IMG/VR virus record: IMGVR_UViG_3300037628_000643
Location: 1 to 64,000 of that record
Source of the DNA: a virus
Reading direction: 5' to 3' (one strand)
DNA length: 64,000 nucleotides
In this document: piece by piece, positions 57,707 to 64,000 of the stretch
How the letters are laid out: each line of letters starts with the position of its first letter
How positions within the stretch are numbered: the stretch's first letter is position 1
Notes under the pieces: generated by a model
The model's input: the letters and a program-made list of their open reading frames with translations, nothing else
Databases searched by the model: none
Told to the model about the DNA's origin: nothing
Made by a program: the position numbers and the translations under genes

Positions 57707-57924
57707 GTCTTCCAACCAGAAAAAATAGAAGATTAATAGCTATTTGGACTATGGTACTAATTTCAATGGTAGTGCTTAGGACATTATTTTTACCTGATCT
57801 TCCACCACAGGCATCAGGCCTTCTTATGGTCATTGTGCCATCATTGATCACTATTATTGCTGTATTTATCTCAGGTGAGACATATAGTGATCATTCTGCT
57901 AGAAAGCATAAAGAGGATGCGTAA
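57703..57924 (+). CDS. Holin-like membrane protein, 73 aa
   Basis: Two predicted spans at about residues 11-28 (IWTMVLISMVVLRTLFL) and 38-56 (LLMVIVPSLITIIAVFIS), charged ends, and position directly after the endolysin fit a small holin or pinholin. Overlaps the spanin start by one base. Confidence 0.65.
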   Translation: MSLPTRKNRRLIAIWTMVLISMVVLRTLFLPDLPPQASGLLMVIVPSLITIIAVFISGETYSDHSARKHKEDA

Positions 57925-58325
57925 TGGAAATCATACTGTCAATAACAATCATCCTCTCATTGCTTGGAAACTTTTTTCAGCATAATAAAATACAAAATGT
58001 AAAAGAAGACAACAAAATAATAACAATTGCCGCAGAAAAAAATTACAACGCATACATTATCGCTATAAAGGCAAATGAAGAATATGAATATATTATTACT
58101 GATATGGAAAGTGCTAGCGAGTCCTGCAACAAAGATCTTGAGTTCGCTATTAACAAGTTCGACAGGTGGCAAGATTCTGAACGTCTCCAAGAGAGCATTA
58201 TCAAAGATCTCGAAGAAAGACTTAGCCATATTGATTATAGCGATAGCTGTGTCGTTCCCGCTTGGGTGGATTTTGAAGCCGGAGAAGCAAGTATTAGTAG
58301 TGTCGGAACCGGAGATGATCAGTAG
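57924..58325 (+). CDS. Rz-like inner-membrane spanin, 133 aa
   Basis: N-terminal span MEIILSITIILSLLGNFFQ, then a periplasmic coiled coil (KEDNKIITIAAEKN ... ESIIKDLEERLS), as in Rz i-spanins. It would bridge to an outer-membrane partner and fuse membranes at lysis. The alternate-frame gene inside it may be the partner. Confidence 0.65.
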   Translation: MEIILSITIILSLLGNFFQHNKIQNVKEDNKIITIAAEKNYNAYIIAIKANEEYEYIITDMESASESCNKDLEFAINKFDRWQDSERLQESIIKDLEERLSHIDYSDSCVVPAWVDFEAGEASISSVGTGDDQ

Positions 58326-58518
58326 GCCCGTATATGTAACTAAGATACAATATGAGATGCCACTTCTTTTGTGTCCAAAGCCAACAATTAATGGCAAAGT
58401 TGGTGGCATGACAATGGTCGAATTTCAATTATGGGGACAGAAATCATGGAACTGGATTTCAACTTGTTATAATTCTATTATCACAGAAAGTGATATAATA
58501 CGCATAAATAACTCTTAA
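58075..58518 (+). CDS. Overlapping alternate-frame ORF, possible spanin partner
   Basis: A second frame is open through the spanin gene and ends 193 bases beyond it, reaching YVTKIQYEMPLLLCPKPTIN and GQKSWNWISTCYNS, which resembles the exported half of small spanin partners. A hydrophobic stretch (LAILIIAIAVSFPLGWIL) precedes it, but no classical lipobox is visible. The true start is unclear; an internal start near 58200-58320 is likely. Rz1-type genes often overlap Rz this way. Confidence 0.4.
   Translation: MKNMNILLLIWKVLASPATKILSSLLTSSTGGKILNVSKRALSKISKKDLAILIIAIAVSFPLGWILKPEKQVLVVSEPEMISRPVYVTKIQYEMPLLLCPKPTINGKVGGMTMVEFQLWGQKSWNWISTCYNSIITESDIIRINNS
58465..58499 (+). promoter_or_regulatory. 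Two extended -10 promoters (TGTTATAAT and TGATATAAT)
   Basis: TGTTATAAT at 58465-58473 and TGATATAAT at 58491-58499 lie in the end of the overlapping frame, before the gene at 58536. Two copies in a row suggest strong late expression. Confidence 0.55.
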
Positions 58519-58535
58519 CATTCAAGGAAATAAAC

Positions 58536-58958
58536 ATGCAGTCTTTAACAGCCTTTTTTCAAGGTATTTTTCAGCATAAAGCAACTACTCCAGCCAGTAT
58601 TATTTTTGCAGTAATTGTTTATTGGTCTGGATTTCAAACCACACAAGAAACAGCAGAAACAAATGCAATTGAGGTGTCACAGCTTGTTATCCAAGTATCT
58701 AGTCTTACCGATCAGATTGGCGAAATAAGCGATCAATTGTATGAAATGAAATATGAACCCGCGTATAAAATTATTAAACTCGGTCTCGCAGGAAAAAGCC
58801 ATGACGAAGCAATTGAAAGGATCAAATTTTGGGTCGATGAAGATTGGGTTGCAAAAATAGTAAATCTAACAGAACTATGCGAAGAGCCTAGTCGAAAATA
58901 TCTAATGAAGATTGGCGGGCCACAAGGCGCTGTAGATTATTGTAGGGCACTTTCTTAA
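58536..58958 (+). CDS. Membrane-anchored coiled-coil protein, 140 aa
   Basis: Span at about 21-36 (ASIIFAVIVYWSGFQT), then a coiled coil (VSQLVIQVSSLTDQIGEISDQL). The C-terminal half is helical with two Cys. Separate promoters and the position after the spanin suggest a lysis-timing or superinfection factor (inference). Confidence 0.65.
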   Translation: MQSLTAFFQGIFQHKATTPASIIFAVIVYWSGFQTTQETAETNAIEVSQLVIQVSSLTDQIGEISDQLYEMKYEPAYKIIKLGLAGKSHDEAIERIKFWVDEDWVAKIVNLTELCEEPSRKYLMKIGGPQGAVDYCRALS

Positions 58959-58964
58959 AAAATT

Positions 58965-58992
58965 ATGCCCACTATTATGTGGGCATTTTTTT
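58965..58992. terminator. Bidirectional terminator between converging operons
   Basis: ATGCCCAC-TATTAT-GTGGGCAT, T-run on the plus strand and AATTTTTT on the minus strand. It ends both the structural module and the replication operon. Confidence 0.85.
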
Positions 58993-58993
58993 G

Positions 58994-59227
58994 TCAATAC
59001 TTAAATGTATCTATCGTTTTCCCAGACTCATTCATGATATAGACTTTTTCATCTTTGAATACAGTGTGATCTATTCTTCTCTGCATGCCTTCGCCATGAT
59101 GCTCATACTGAACTATCGCCTGAACATCATCGTGCGCACTAATATTAAGTGCTTCAGCTAGTGGCTTAAAATCAATATGACCCTTTGCGGTAATATTTAT
59201 ACCTCCGTCTTTAACCTCGTCAATCAT
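58994..59227 (-). CDS. Hypothetical protein, 77 aa
   Basis: The start at 59227 (MIDEVKDGGI) follows AGAGAGGAATA. Small beta module: GGINITAKGHIDFKPLAEAL. It has its own promoter, unlike most of this operon. Not recognised. Confidence 0.6.
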   Translation of the reverse strand: MIDEVKDGGINITAKGHIDFKPLAEALNISAHDDVQAIVQYEHHGEGMQRRIDHTVFKDEKVYIMNESGKTIDTFKY

Positions 59228-59302
59228 TATTCCTCTCTTTCTTTCTATCTTTATAACAAACATATCTACTTCCTTCTTCTATGTGCGTTATTGCACGGTA
59301 AT

Positions 59303-59331
59303 ATTTAATCACAAACAAAAACACTTGTCAA
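59303..59331 (-). promoter_or_regulatory. Sigma70-like extended promoter
   Basis: TTGACA (59326-59331), 17-base spacer, TTAAAT (59303-59308) with TGA upstream of the -10, reading leftward. It overlaps the stop codon of the helicase gene and drives 58994-59227. Confidence 0.65.
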
Positions 59332-60956
59332 TACTCTCTTGTCAACACCTTATGCCCCATGTAATTCCCTCCGCTCGTTATCTTTACTCCAGTGTAATCA
59401 ACCGTCAAAGATGTAGCTTTCTTATACCCATGAGCTTTAAGTTCTGCTATCGCTGTCAATAACGACTTAGGGCAATGATCAATAAGATCATCCGATGATA
59501 CTTCAGCCCACCATCTGCACGCATCTGATCTTCTATGAGGATTTCCTTCAAAATGAAAGTACTCATGAATCTTCTCTATGCCACAATGATAAGTGACACG
59601 TAGAGAGTTCTTTTTGCTCACTCTTGAATGGTGATTATCAACGGTGACGTTGAGCACCTTGATATCTTTTATCGGTGATGCGCCTTCAATAATATCATCT
59701 GTTGATGCTTCAACACCGTGATTTGGCGCTATATCTCCTCCGAATTTAGTAAAGCAAAACGGACACTCGGATGCGAGGTATTTTACTAGCTTGTCACAAC
59801 ATCCACACTTCTTAAATGGCGTTCTCTTTGCTTGCTTTTGAGCCTCTTTTGTTGGAGGTGGGCCCAATTTTGTAATATCTCTGAACCTAGAAATATTTTC
59901 TCCATAATCAAGCACCATGGCGTTTATTTTTGAAAAATGAGTACGAAGAAGTCTTCCAATTATCTGAAGCCATAAAGCCGATGACTGAGTTGCGCGAAGC
60001 ACAATCCCACAGTCAATTGACTTCACATCGAAGCCAGTTGTTAAAGTATTAATACTTATCAACCATCTTAATGAAAAATCTTCGAAGCGCTCTATAAATC
60101 CAGTTCTATCATCTAGCTCCGTATCACCTGTAATTACTTCTGAAATCTCACCCCTCTCAGCAAGAGCTGCCTTAATCTTGTATGCATGCTCAACTCCACA
60201 AGCAAAAACAAGAATGCTTTTTCGGTCAGAAGCATACTTCATTGCATCATCAAGTGCAGCTTCAATGAGGTAATCATCGTCCATTACCTGCTGCATTGCT
60301 TCGTCATTAAACTCTCCATTAGCGTTCAGCTTTATAGATGACGTATTTGCAGATAAACTAACCTCTGGAGTAATTAATGGACAAAGGAAGCCTTCATCAA
60401 ATAAAGTTGTCATTGATATTTCGTAAACAATATCATCAACAAGCCAACTCCCTTCCAATGTTCCGCTTTCCATCTTCCAAGGACTAGCGCTTAAAGTTAC
60501 AATTCGAACATGAGGATTTTTTTTCTTTAAATTCTCGAAAAATATGTAATACATCGAATCTTTTTTTAAGGAAACCCTATGGGCCTCATCAACATAAACC
60601 ACTGATACATTTTCGAATAAACTTGCTTTCCTGTATACCGATTGTATGCCAGCGAAGACAATATCTCCTGTGTGGTCTTTTGATTTATATGACGCAGAAA
60701 ATACTGTAGTCTTAGCGCTTGGCCACTGTTCTAGCATAGCTAAATTGTTTTGTAAAATTAATTTGGTAATATCTGTCAAGACAATCTGCTGAAATCCAGA
60801 AGATATGTCATGTATCCTTTTTGCAAGCTCAGCTATAATTAAGCTCTTGCCACTTCCTGTCGGAGCTTTAATTAACGGGTTTTTATCCGTGGAAAATAGA
60901 TAGTCAATCGTAGCGTCAACTGCTTCTTGTTGATAATAATGTGGCTTGTATGCCAT
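59328..60956 (-). CDS. UvsW-like superfamily 2 helicase, 542 aa
   Basis: Helicase motifs: APTGSGKS at 31-38 (I), DEAH at 121-124 (II), TLSASPW near 153-159 (III), TTGFDVKSIDCG and ALWLQIIGRLLRT near 310-345 (V, VI). A Cys4 zinc insertion follows (CGCCDKL ... CPFCF). An added C-terminal domain (HYFHF-like LRVTYHCG ... CRWWAE) distinguishes it from UvsW. Such helicases remodel forks and help recombination. Overlaps the upstream gene by one base. Confidence 0.8.
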   Translation of the reverse strand: MAYKPHYYQQEAVDATIDYLFSTDKNPLIKAPTGSGKSLIIAELAKRIHDISSGFQQIVLTDITKLILQNNLAMLEQWPSAKTTVFSASYKSKDHTGDIVFAGIQSVYRKASLFENVSVVYVDEAHRVSLKKDSMYYIFFENLKKKNPHVRIVTLSASPWKMESGTLEGSWLVDDIVYEISMTTLFDEGFLCPLITPEVSLSANTSSIKLNANGEFNDEAMQQVMDDDYLIEAALDDAMKYASDRKSILVFACGVEHAYKIKAALAERGEISEVITGDTELDDRTGFIERFEDFSLRWLISINTLTTGFDVKSIDCGIVLRATQSSALWLQIIGRLLRTHFSKINAMVLDYGENISRFRDITKLGPPPTKEAQKQAKRTPFKKCGCCDKLVKYLASECPFCFTKFGGDIAPNHGVEASTDDIIEGASPIKDIKVLNVTVDNHHSRVSKKNSLRVTYHCGIEKIHEYFHFEGNPHRRSDACRWWAEVSSDDLIDHCPKSLLTAIAELKAHGYKKATSLTVDYTGVKITSGGNYMGHKVLTREY

Positions 60957-61279
60957 TATTCCTCCATTCCCTCAAGCTTATCGCCAATAACTTCAGCTAA
61001 ACTACCTCCGCCATTATAGTGATATGTGAAAAAAGAAATAGACCCATCATTATTTTTATCTACAATAGCAAAGCCGAACTCGTCTCCGTTAAATTCCTCT
61101 ATTTCAATTGTGTATGCGATACCGTTGATGACTTCGATATTATCAATCTCATCTCTCGCCCAACTAGTGTATGTCTTATGCCATGAAGGTAGTCTTGATC
61201 CCTCGAACTTCTTTTCGAAATATTCTTCCGCATCTTTGATAGGTATTAACGTGCCTTTATTTAATTCCATGTCGCTCAT
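60956..61279 (-). CDS. Hypothetical protein, 107 aa
   Basis: Starts MSDMELNKGT. The central part (VINGIAYTIEIEEFNGDEFG) looks like a beta sheet and the C-terminus is an acidic helix. Overlaps the helicase start by one base, so both are coupled. Not recognised. Confidence 0.65.
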   Translation of the reverse strand: MSDMELNKGTLIPIKDAEEYFEKKFEGSRLPSWHKTYTSWARDEIDNIEVINGIAYTIEIEEFNGDEFGFAIVDKNNDGSISFFTYHYNGGGSLAEVIGDKLEGMEE

Positions 61280-61293
61280 ATATTTTTCCTAAT

Positions 61294-61746
61294 TCACTTC
61301 GACAAATAATGAAGATTTGTAAATGTGTGGAATAACCCATTACTCTTTCCTTCCCACTCTATGACAATGTCTCCGCATGATGTATATATCTCATATACTG
61401 TATTATTAATCTGACGAACTTTTTTATGTGATCCAAATTGCTCACAGCTTGATTTATTGCTGTCCCAATAAAAATATTCGTCATCGTCATCGTCATCGCT
61501 CCAATCGGCATCTCCTTCAAGGTGTTTAAAGTTAATACCAGTTATGATATTTCCATCTTCAAATACCTCACTACAGTTAAAATCTTTTACTAGAGATGTT
61601 TCGCAACAATGCTGATGATGAAAAATAATATACTCCGAACCATTCTTCATAAAAATAGCTACTCTGTCTGATCCTATGAACAGCCCATCTATTCTTTCTA
61701 TCTCTGCACCGAGGATACAGGTTAAATTGACTCTTTCTTCGCTCAT
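61294..61746 (-). CDS. Hypothetical acidic protein, 150 aa
   Basis: An acidic patch (DWSDDDDDDEYFYWDS) near residues 75-95 divides two strand-rich parts. An anionic protein of this kind may mimic DNA (guess). It lies between nuclease and helicase genes. Starts one base before the nuclease stop. Confidence 0.6.
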   Translation of the reverse strand: MSEERVNLTCILGAEIERIDGLFIGSDRVAIFMKNGSEYIIFHHQHCCETSLVKDFNCSEVFEDGNIITGINFKHLEGDADWSDDDDDDEYFYWDSNKSSCEQFGSHKKVRQINNTVYEIYTSCGDIVIEWEGKSNGLFHTFTNLHYLSK

Positions 61747-62766
61747 TTATTTCTCCTGTTGATTATTCTTGAGTATAAATTCTTTTCTAAAGTCACGAGA
61801 ATCACAATTAGTAATTTCTTCTCCATTATCCTTTCTATACAATACACTACCATCTTCATTCTGGCAAATCAAGTCATAACCTACGATTAAGCTGGGATGA
61901 TATTTATGACAAGGTTTGAATCCTTGCATGTCATATGGTTTAATTTCTTTTTTGCTCAAAAAACAATGACCCATTCCTGTTTCAAGAAAAGTTATATAAC
62001 TACAATTAAAACAATCAGGCTCAGATATATCTTTACCAGTACAGAACTTGTATGCTTCACAGCTTTGATAGGATTCACTTCCCCAAATGCAAAGCGGCTT
62101 CGAAACGGCGAGTGCCCAAGATGCTTCTGGCATTTTGTCTGTAGCGATAATGTTTTTTGCTTTTTCTTGGAGTTCCTTGAATTTAACCTCATCGAACAGT
62201 GTTTCAACGACAATGGTTCTATAGTCACCTTTAGAGTTTTTCCTTTCGCGCCCTCCATGAGCTGAAGCGAATAGTATATGCTTATGAATGCCACTATAGC
62301 CCATGTAGAACTGTGATTGATTGTAATATAAAGGAGACCACTTCTCAAGTGCTGAATGCTCGTCTTTCGCAATTAACTTTTCAAGCTTGTCTCTTTTTTG
62401 CTTGTCTGTTGATTTCATTTCCCAGACGTACTTTTCACCATCCCACACAAACTCGCCGTCTGAGTGTCCGCGAGTGAAACCATCAATAAACGTAAACTGA
62501 TTACCGTCCTCATCTACTGGCTTGAAATCAAAACCAGCCGCCAAAAATCTGTCACCTATGGTTTTTTCTGTTTTATGGCCGTCAAAAAAATGACTAGCTG
62601 ACTGATAGTTAATAAATGGCGTATATGCGTGCCTAAAGGATAGCCACTGTTTGCGATCACATCCCCCGAAAGATGACATACCTAAATAAGTTCTTTGGGT
62701 ATTATCCTTATTAGCTTCCTCTTCCATAGATTTAAATAATCTATCTAATATTTTTTGATGCTTCAT
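61747..62766 (-). CDS. Cas4/RecB-like PD-(D/E)XK nuclease, 339 aa
   Basis: GHSDGEF has Asp103, and VWEMKS supplies Glu116 and Lys118; QSQFYMGY with Gln150 and Tyr154 follows. Cys36 in GGCDRKQW plus Cys near the C-terminus (CFNC and others) are placed as in Cas4/AddB nucleases with an iron-sulfur cluster. It probably acts as a 5' exonuclease in phage recombination next to the helicase and SSB. Starts MKHQKILDRL after TAGGAAAAAACA. Confidence 0.85.
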   Translation of the reverse strand: MKHQKILDRLFKSMEEEANKDNTQRTYLGMSSFGGCDRKQWLSFRHAYTPFINYQSASHFFDGHKTEKTIGDRFLAAGFDFKPVDEDGNQFTFIDGFTRGHSDGEFVWDGEKYVWEMKSTDKQKRDKLEKLIAKDEHSALEKWSPLYYNQSQFYMGYSGIHKHILFASAHGGRERKNSKGDYRTIVVETLFDEVKFKELQEKAKNIIATDKMPEASWALAVSKPLCIWGSESYQSCEAYKFCTGKDISEPDCFNCSYITFLETGMGHCFLSKKEIKPYDMQGFKPCHKYHPSLIVGYDLICQNEDGSVLYRKDNGEEITNCDSRDFRKEFILKNNQQEK

Positions 62767-62776
62767 TTGTTTTTTC

Positions 62777-63073
62777 CTAAGATTTTGAAAGCCTACCCAT
62801 TAAAGCTTCAGATATATTTACAAGTATTCTTCCTTTTGCATGAATAACCTTTACTCTTTGAGTCGTTTCAATTAAGCCCATTCTAAATGCAAGAATACCA
62901 AAAAGCTCATCAGCGAAACCTGAGGACATACTCATTACGTTAGAAAAGTCTAACCCAACAGTGCTTAAATCAGATATCTGCAAATCCACCTGATCTCTGT
63001 ATTTTATGGCTAGAACTCTTGTGCATGGGTCTGTTTCTGTGATAACAATTATGTTGTGAATTGTAGGATTCAT
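62777..63073 (-). CDS. STAS-like (DUF4325) protein, 98 aa
   Basis: The start at 63073 (MNPTIHNIIV) follows GGAGAAACTGT and overlaps the HNH stop; fourteen open codons upstream lie in the HNH gene. VGLDFSNVMSMSSGFADELF is the hallmark of DUF4325 STAS-like proteins (DFSGV ... SFADEL). STAS domains act as regulatory switches. In a replication operon this is unusual. Confidence 0.7.
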   Translation of the reverse strand: MNPTIHNIIVITETDPCTRVLAIKYRDQVDLQISDLSTVGLDFSNVMSMSSGFADELFGILAFRMGLIETTQRVKVIHAKGRILVNISEALMGRLSKS

Positions 63074-63507
63074 ACAGTTTCTCCATTTAGTCCTTCTCCG
63101 TTTTTGGAGTGCCACTCTATATGGTGTTTGCTACATAACCATCGCACAGAAAGTGGATCTGAATAGTCATCATGGTGGGCATTAGTTCTATGGGTATTTC
63201 CGCAAATTTCACATGGTTTTTTCTCTAACTTACCGTCTCTCACTGCATTACCCACTATTATTTGAGCATTTCTTTTTAATGGATTATTTTTAATCCATTT
63301 TTGCTTGCACTTAGCGCCAGACGCCTTTCCTTCTTTTGTCTTGCTGTATTCCTTCCTAGCAACAACCCTTTTCGGATTCATTGCCCTTGACTTGTCATAT
63401 GTACTCTGGCACTCTTTGCATTTTGGAGAAAGACCATCTGGACTAGCTGATCTCTTGCCAAACATTAATGATTCTTTTTCTTTGTTGCATGTCCTGCATA
63501 ACTTCAT
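63070..63507 (-). CDS. HNH endonuclease, 145 aa
   Basis: The start at 63507 (MKLCRTCNKE) follows TAGGAGAATAT. A zinc knuckle at the N-terminus (CRTCNKE ... CKECQ) precedes a complete HNH motif, CEICGNTHRTNAHHDDYSDP, then LCSKHHIEWH. A free-standing HNH homing endonuclease; the gene starts just after the terminator of the SSB gene, which fits an insertion. Confidence 0.8.
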   Translation of the reverse strand: MKLCRTCNKEKESLMFGKRSASPDGLSPKCKECQSTYDKSRAMNPKRVVARKEYSKTKEGKASGAKCKQKWIKNNPLKRNAQIIVGNAVRDGKLEKKPCEICGNTHRTNAHHDDYSDPLSVRWLCSKHHIEWHSKNGEGLNGETV

Positions 63508-63519
63508 ATATTCTCCTAG

Positions 63520-63546
63520 AAAAAAAGGCCTCACTTAGAGGCCTTT
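63520..63546 (-). terminator. Intrinsic terminator after the SSB gene
   Basis: Leftward: AAAGGCCTC-TAAGT-GAGGCCTTT with T's. It is only 13 bases before the start of the HNH gene. Confidence 0.85.
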
Positions 63547-63556
63547 ATATTACCCA

Positions 63557-64000
63557 TCAGAAGGGAATTTCGTCCGAATCGAAATCATCAAAATCGTTAC
63601 CAGTTAGCTAACTTTTATTTTGAAACGGATTAGCGCCCTGTTGAGCAGGAGAATTCCCCACCGCACCTTGAGCAGGAGCTGCAGTACCACCAATCGCCTT
63701 GGGGTTTTTAACCTCGTTTTTGTCTTCGTAGCCTTGACTCTTAACTACCTTGACCGTACCGGAGATCATTTTGCTAAGCAGATTTTTTGGGTCTAGCATC
63801 GCTTTTGGATCTGTTACGCCACATGCGTTGCATAGACGTCCATATTCTGAGCGAGCAACCTTATTCTCTGTTCCGTCTTTTTTGACAAGGTAGTAGTTCA
63901 TCCAGATCTTGCGACCATTGTATTTTTCGCCTACAACGTCGAGTACAACCTCAACATAAATAGAACTTTCATTTCCCTGCTTCGACTCAGAGCTTGCAAC
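63557..64000 (-). pseudogene. DUF669-type ssDNA-binding protein, amber-interrupted tail, partial at window edge
   Basis: The frame enters from beyond 64000 (VASSESKQGN...), has the family signature GEKYNGRKIWMNYYLVKKDG and NEVKNPKAIG, then a Gln/Ala/Gly linker ending NPFQNKS and TAG at 63608-63610. The next 16 codons, in the same frame, read LTGNDFDDFDSDEIPF and end at TGA (63557-63559). DEIPF-type tails recruit partner proteins in SSBs. A C-to-T change (CAG to TAG) would explain the stop. Either the tail is lost or it is made by readthrough. Confidence 0.8.
63602..63613. repeat. 12-bp palindrome over the amber codon
   Basis: AGTTAGCTAACT is perfectly self-complementary and contains the TAG codon of the SSB gene. 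May be chance, but it is the only such palindrome in this gene. Confidence 0.5.

Noticed and set aside
63608-63610. Genome-wide reassignment of TAG to an amino acid
   Set aside because: Other genes, such as the portal gene and the GIY-YIG gene at 28909, end at TAG right before promoters or new starts, so TAG works as stop in this phage.

Overview
The window is a continuous piece of an AT-rich tailed bacteriophage genome. Both edges are cut: the last gene runs off position 64000. A terminase, portal, scaffold, capsid, head-tail connectors, tail tube, G/GT chaperone pair, long tape measure and tail-tip genes in that order indicate a long non-contractile tail (siphovirus morphology). Lysis genes with a spanin-like protein, a signal-peptide transglycosylase and strong GGAGG-type ribosome sites indicate a Gram-negative host, probably a gammaproteobacterium (inference). 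No integrase, repressor, tRNA, rRNA, IS element or CRISPR array was found.

Layout. (1) 6-13685, minus strand: about 45 tightly packed small early genes, most unknown, many translationally coupled by ATGA or TAATG overlaps. They include a proteasome-like Ntn hydrolase, many zinc-binding microproteins and several paralogous families. They are read leftward from a promoter at 13721-13749. (2) 13686-14308: a 620-base gene-free region with repeated AATAAAAAG 9-mers in both orientations, a pure-purine run and TAT/TAC repeats; it is the best origin candidate here. (3) 14309-15851, plus strand: three genes, the first a degenerate tandem HNH/NUMOD-like protein. (4) 15921-28716, minus strand: a second early operon with a promoter identical in its boxes to the first (TTGCAA-N17-TATAGT). 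It carries a deoxyribosyltransferase-like protein, a MazG-like pyrophosphohydrolase, a Lar-like zinc protein, a secreted transglycosylase, and three coupled genes for a CCA-adding enzyme, a PTH2-like protein and an RlaP-type nucleotidyltransferase. (5) 28909-58958, plus strand: packaging, head, tail and lysis genes. At least twelve TGN-TATAAT extended -10 promoters sit before individual genes or short gene groups, and three GIY-YIG endonuclease genes are inserted. (6) 58994-64000, minus strand: replication and recombination genes (UvsW-like helicase, Cas4/RecB-like nuclease, STAS-like protein, HNH endonuclease, DUF669-type ssDNA-binding protein).

How it works together (inference). The two minus-strand operons are driven early by host sigma70-like promoters and remodel the host: anti-restriction, nucleotide pool, tRNA upkeep and envelope. 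The rightmost operon replicates DNA. The structural module is transcribed in many short units from extended -10 promoters separated by intrinsic terminators, rather than as one long late transcript.

The points most worth a second look are an in-frame amber codon that cuts the acidic DEIPF tail from the ssDNA-binding protein, the three-gene tRNA maintenance operon, the iteron/purine region between the divergent operons, the repeated extended -10 promoters, and a canonical A AAA AAG frameshift site in the tail chaperone gene.
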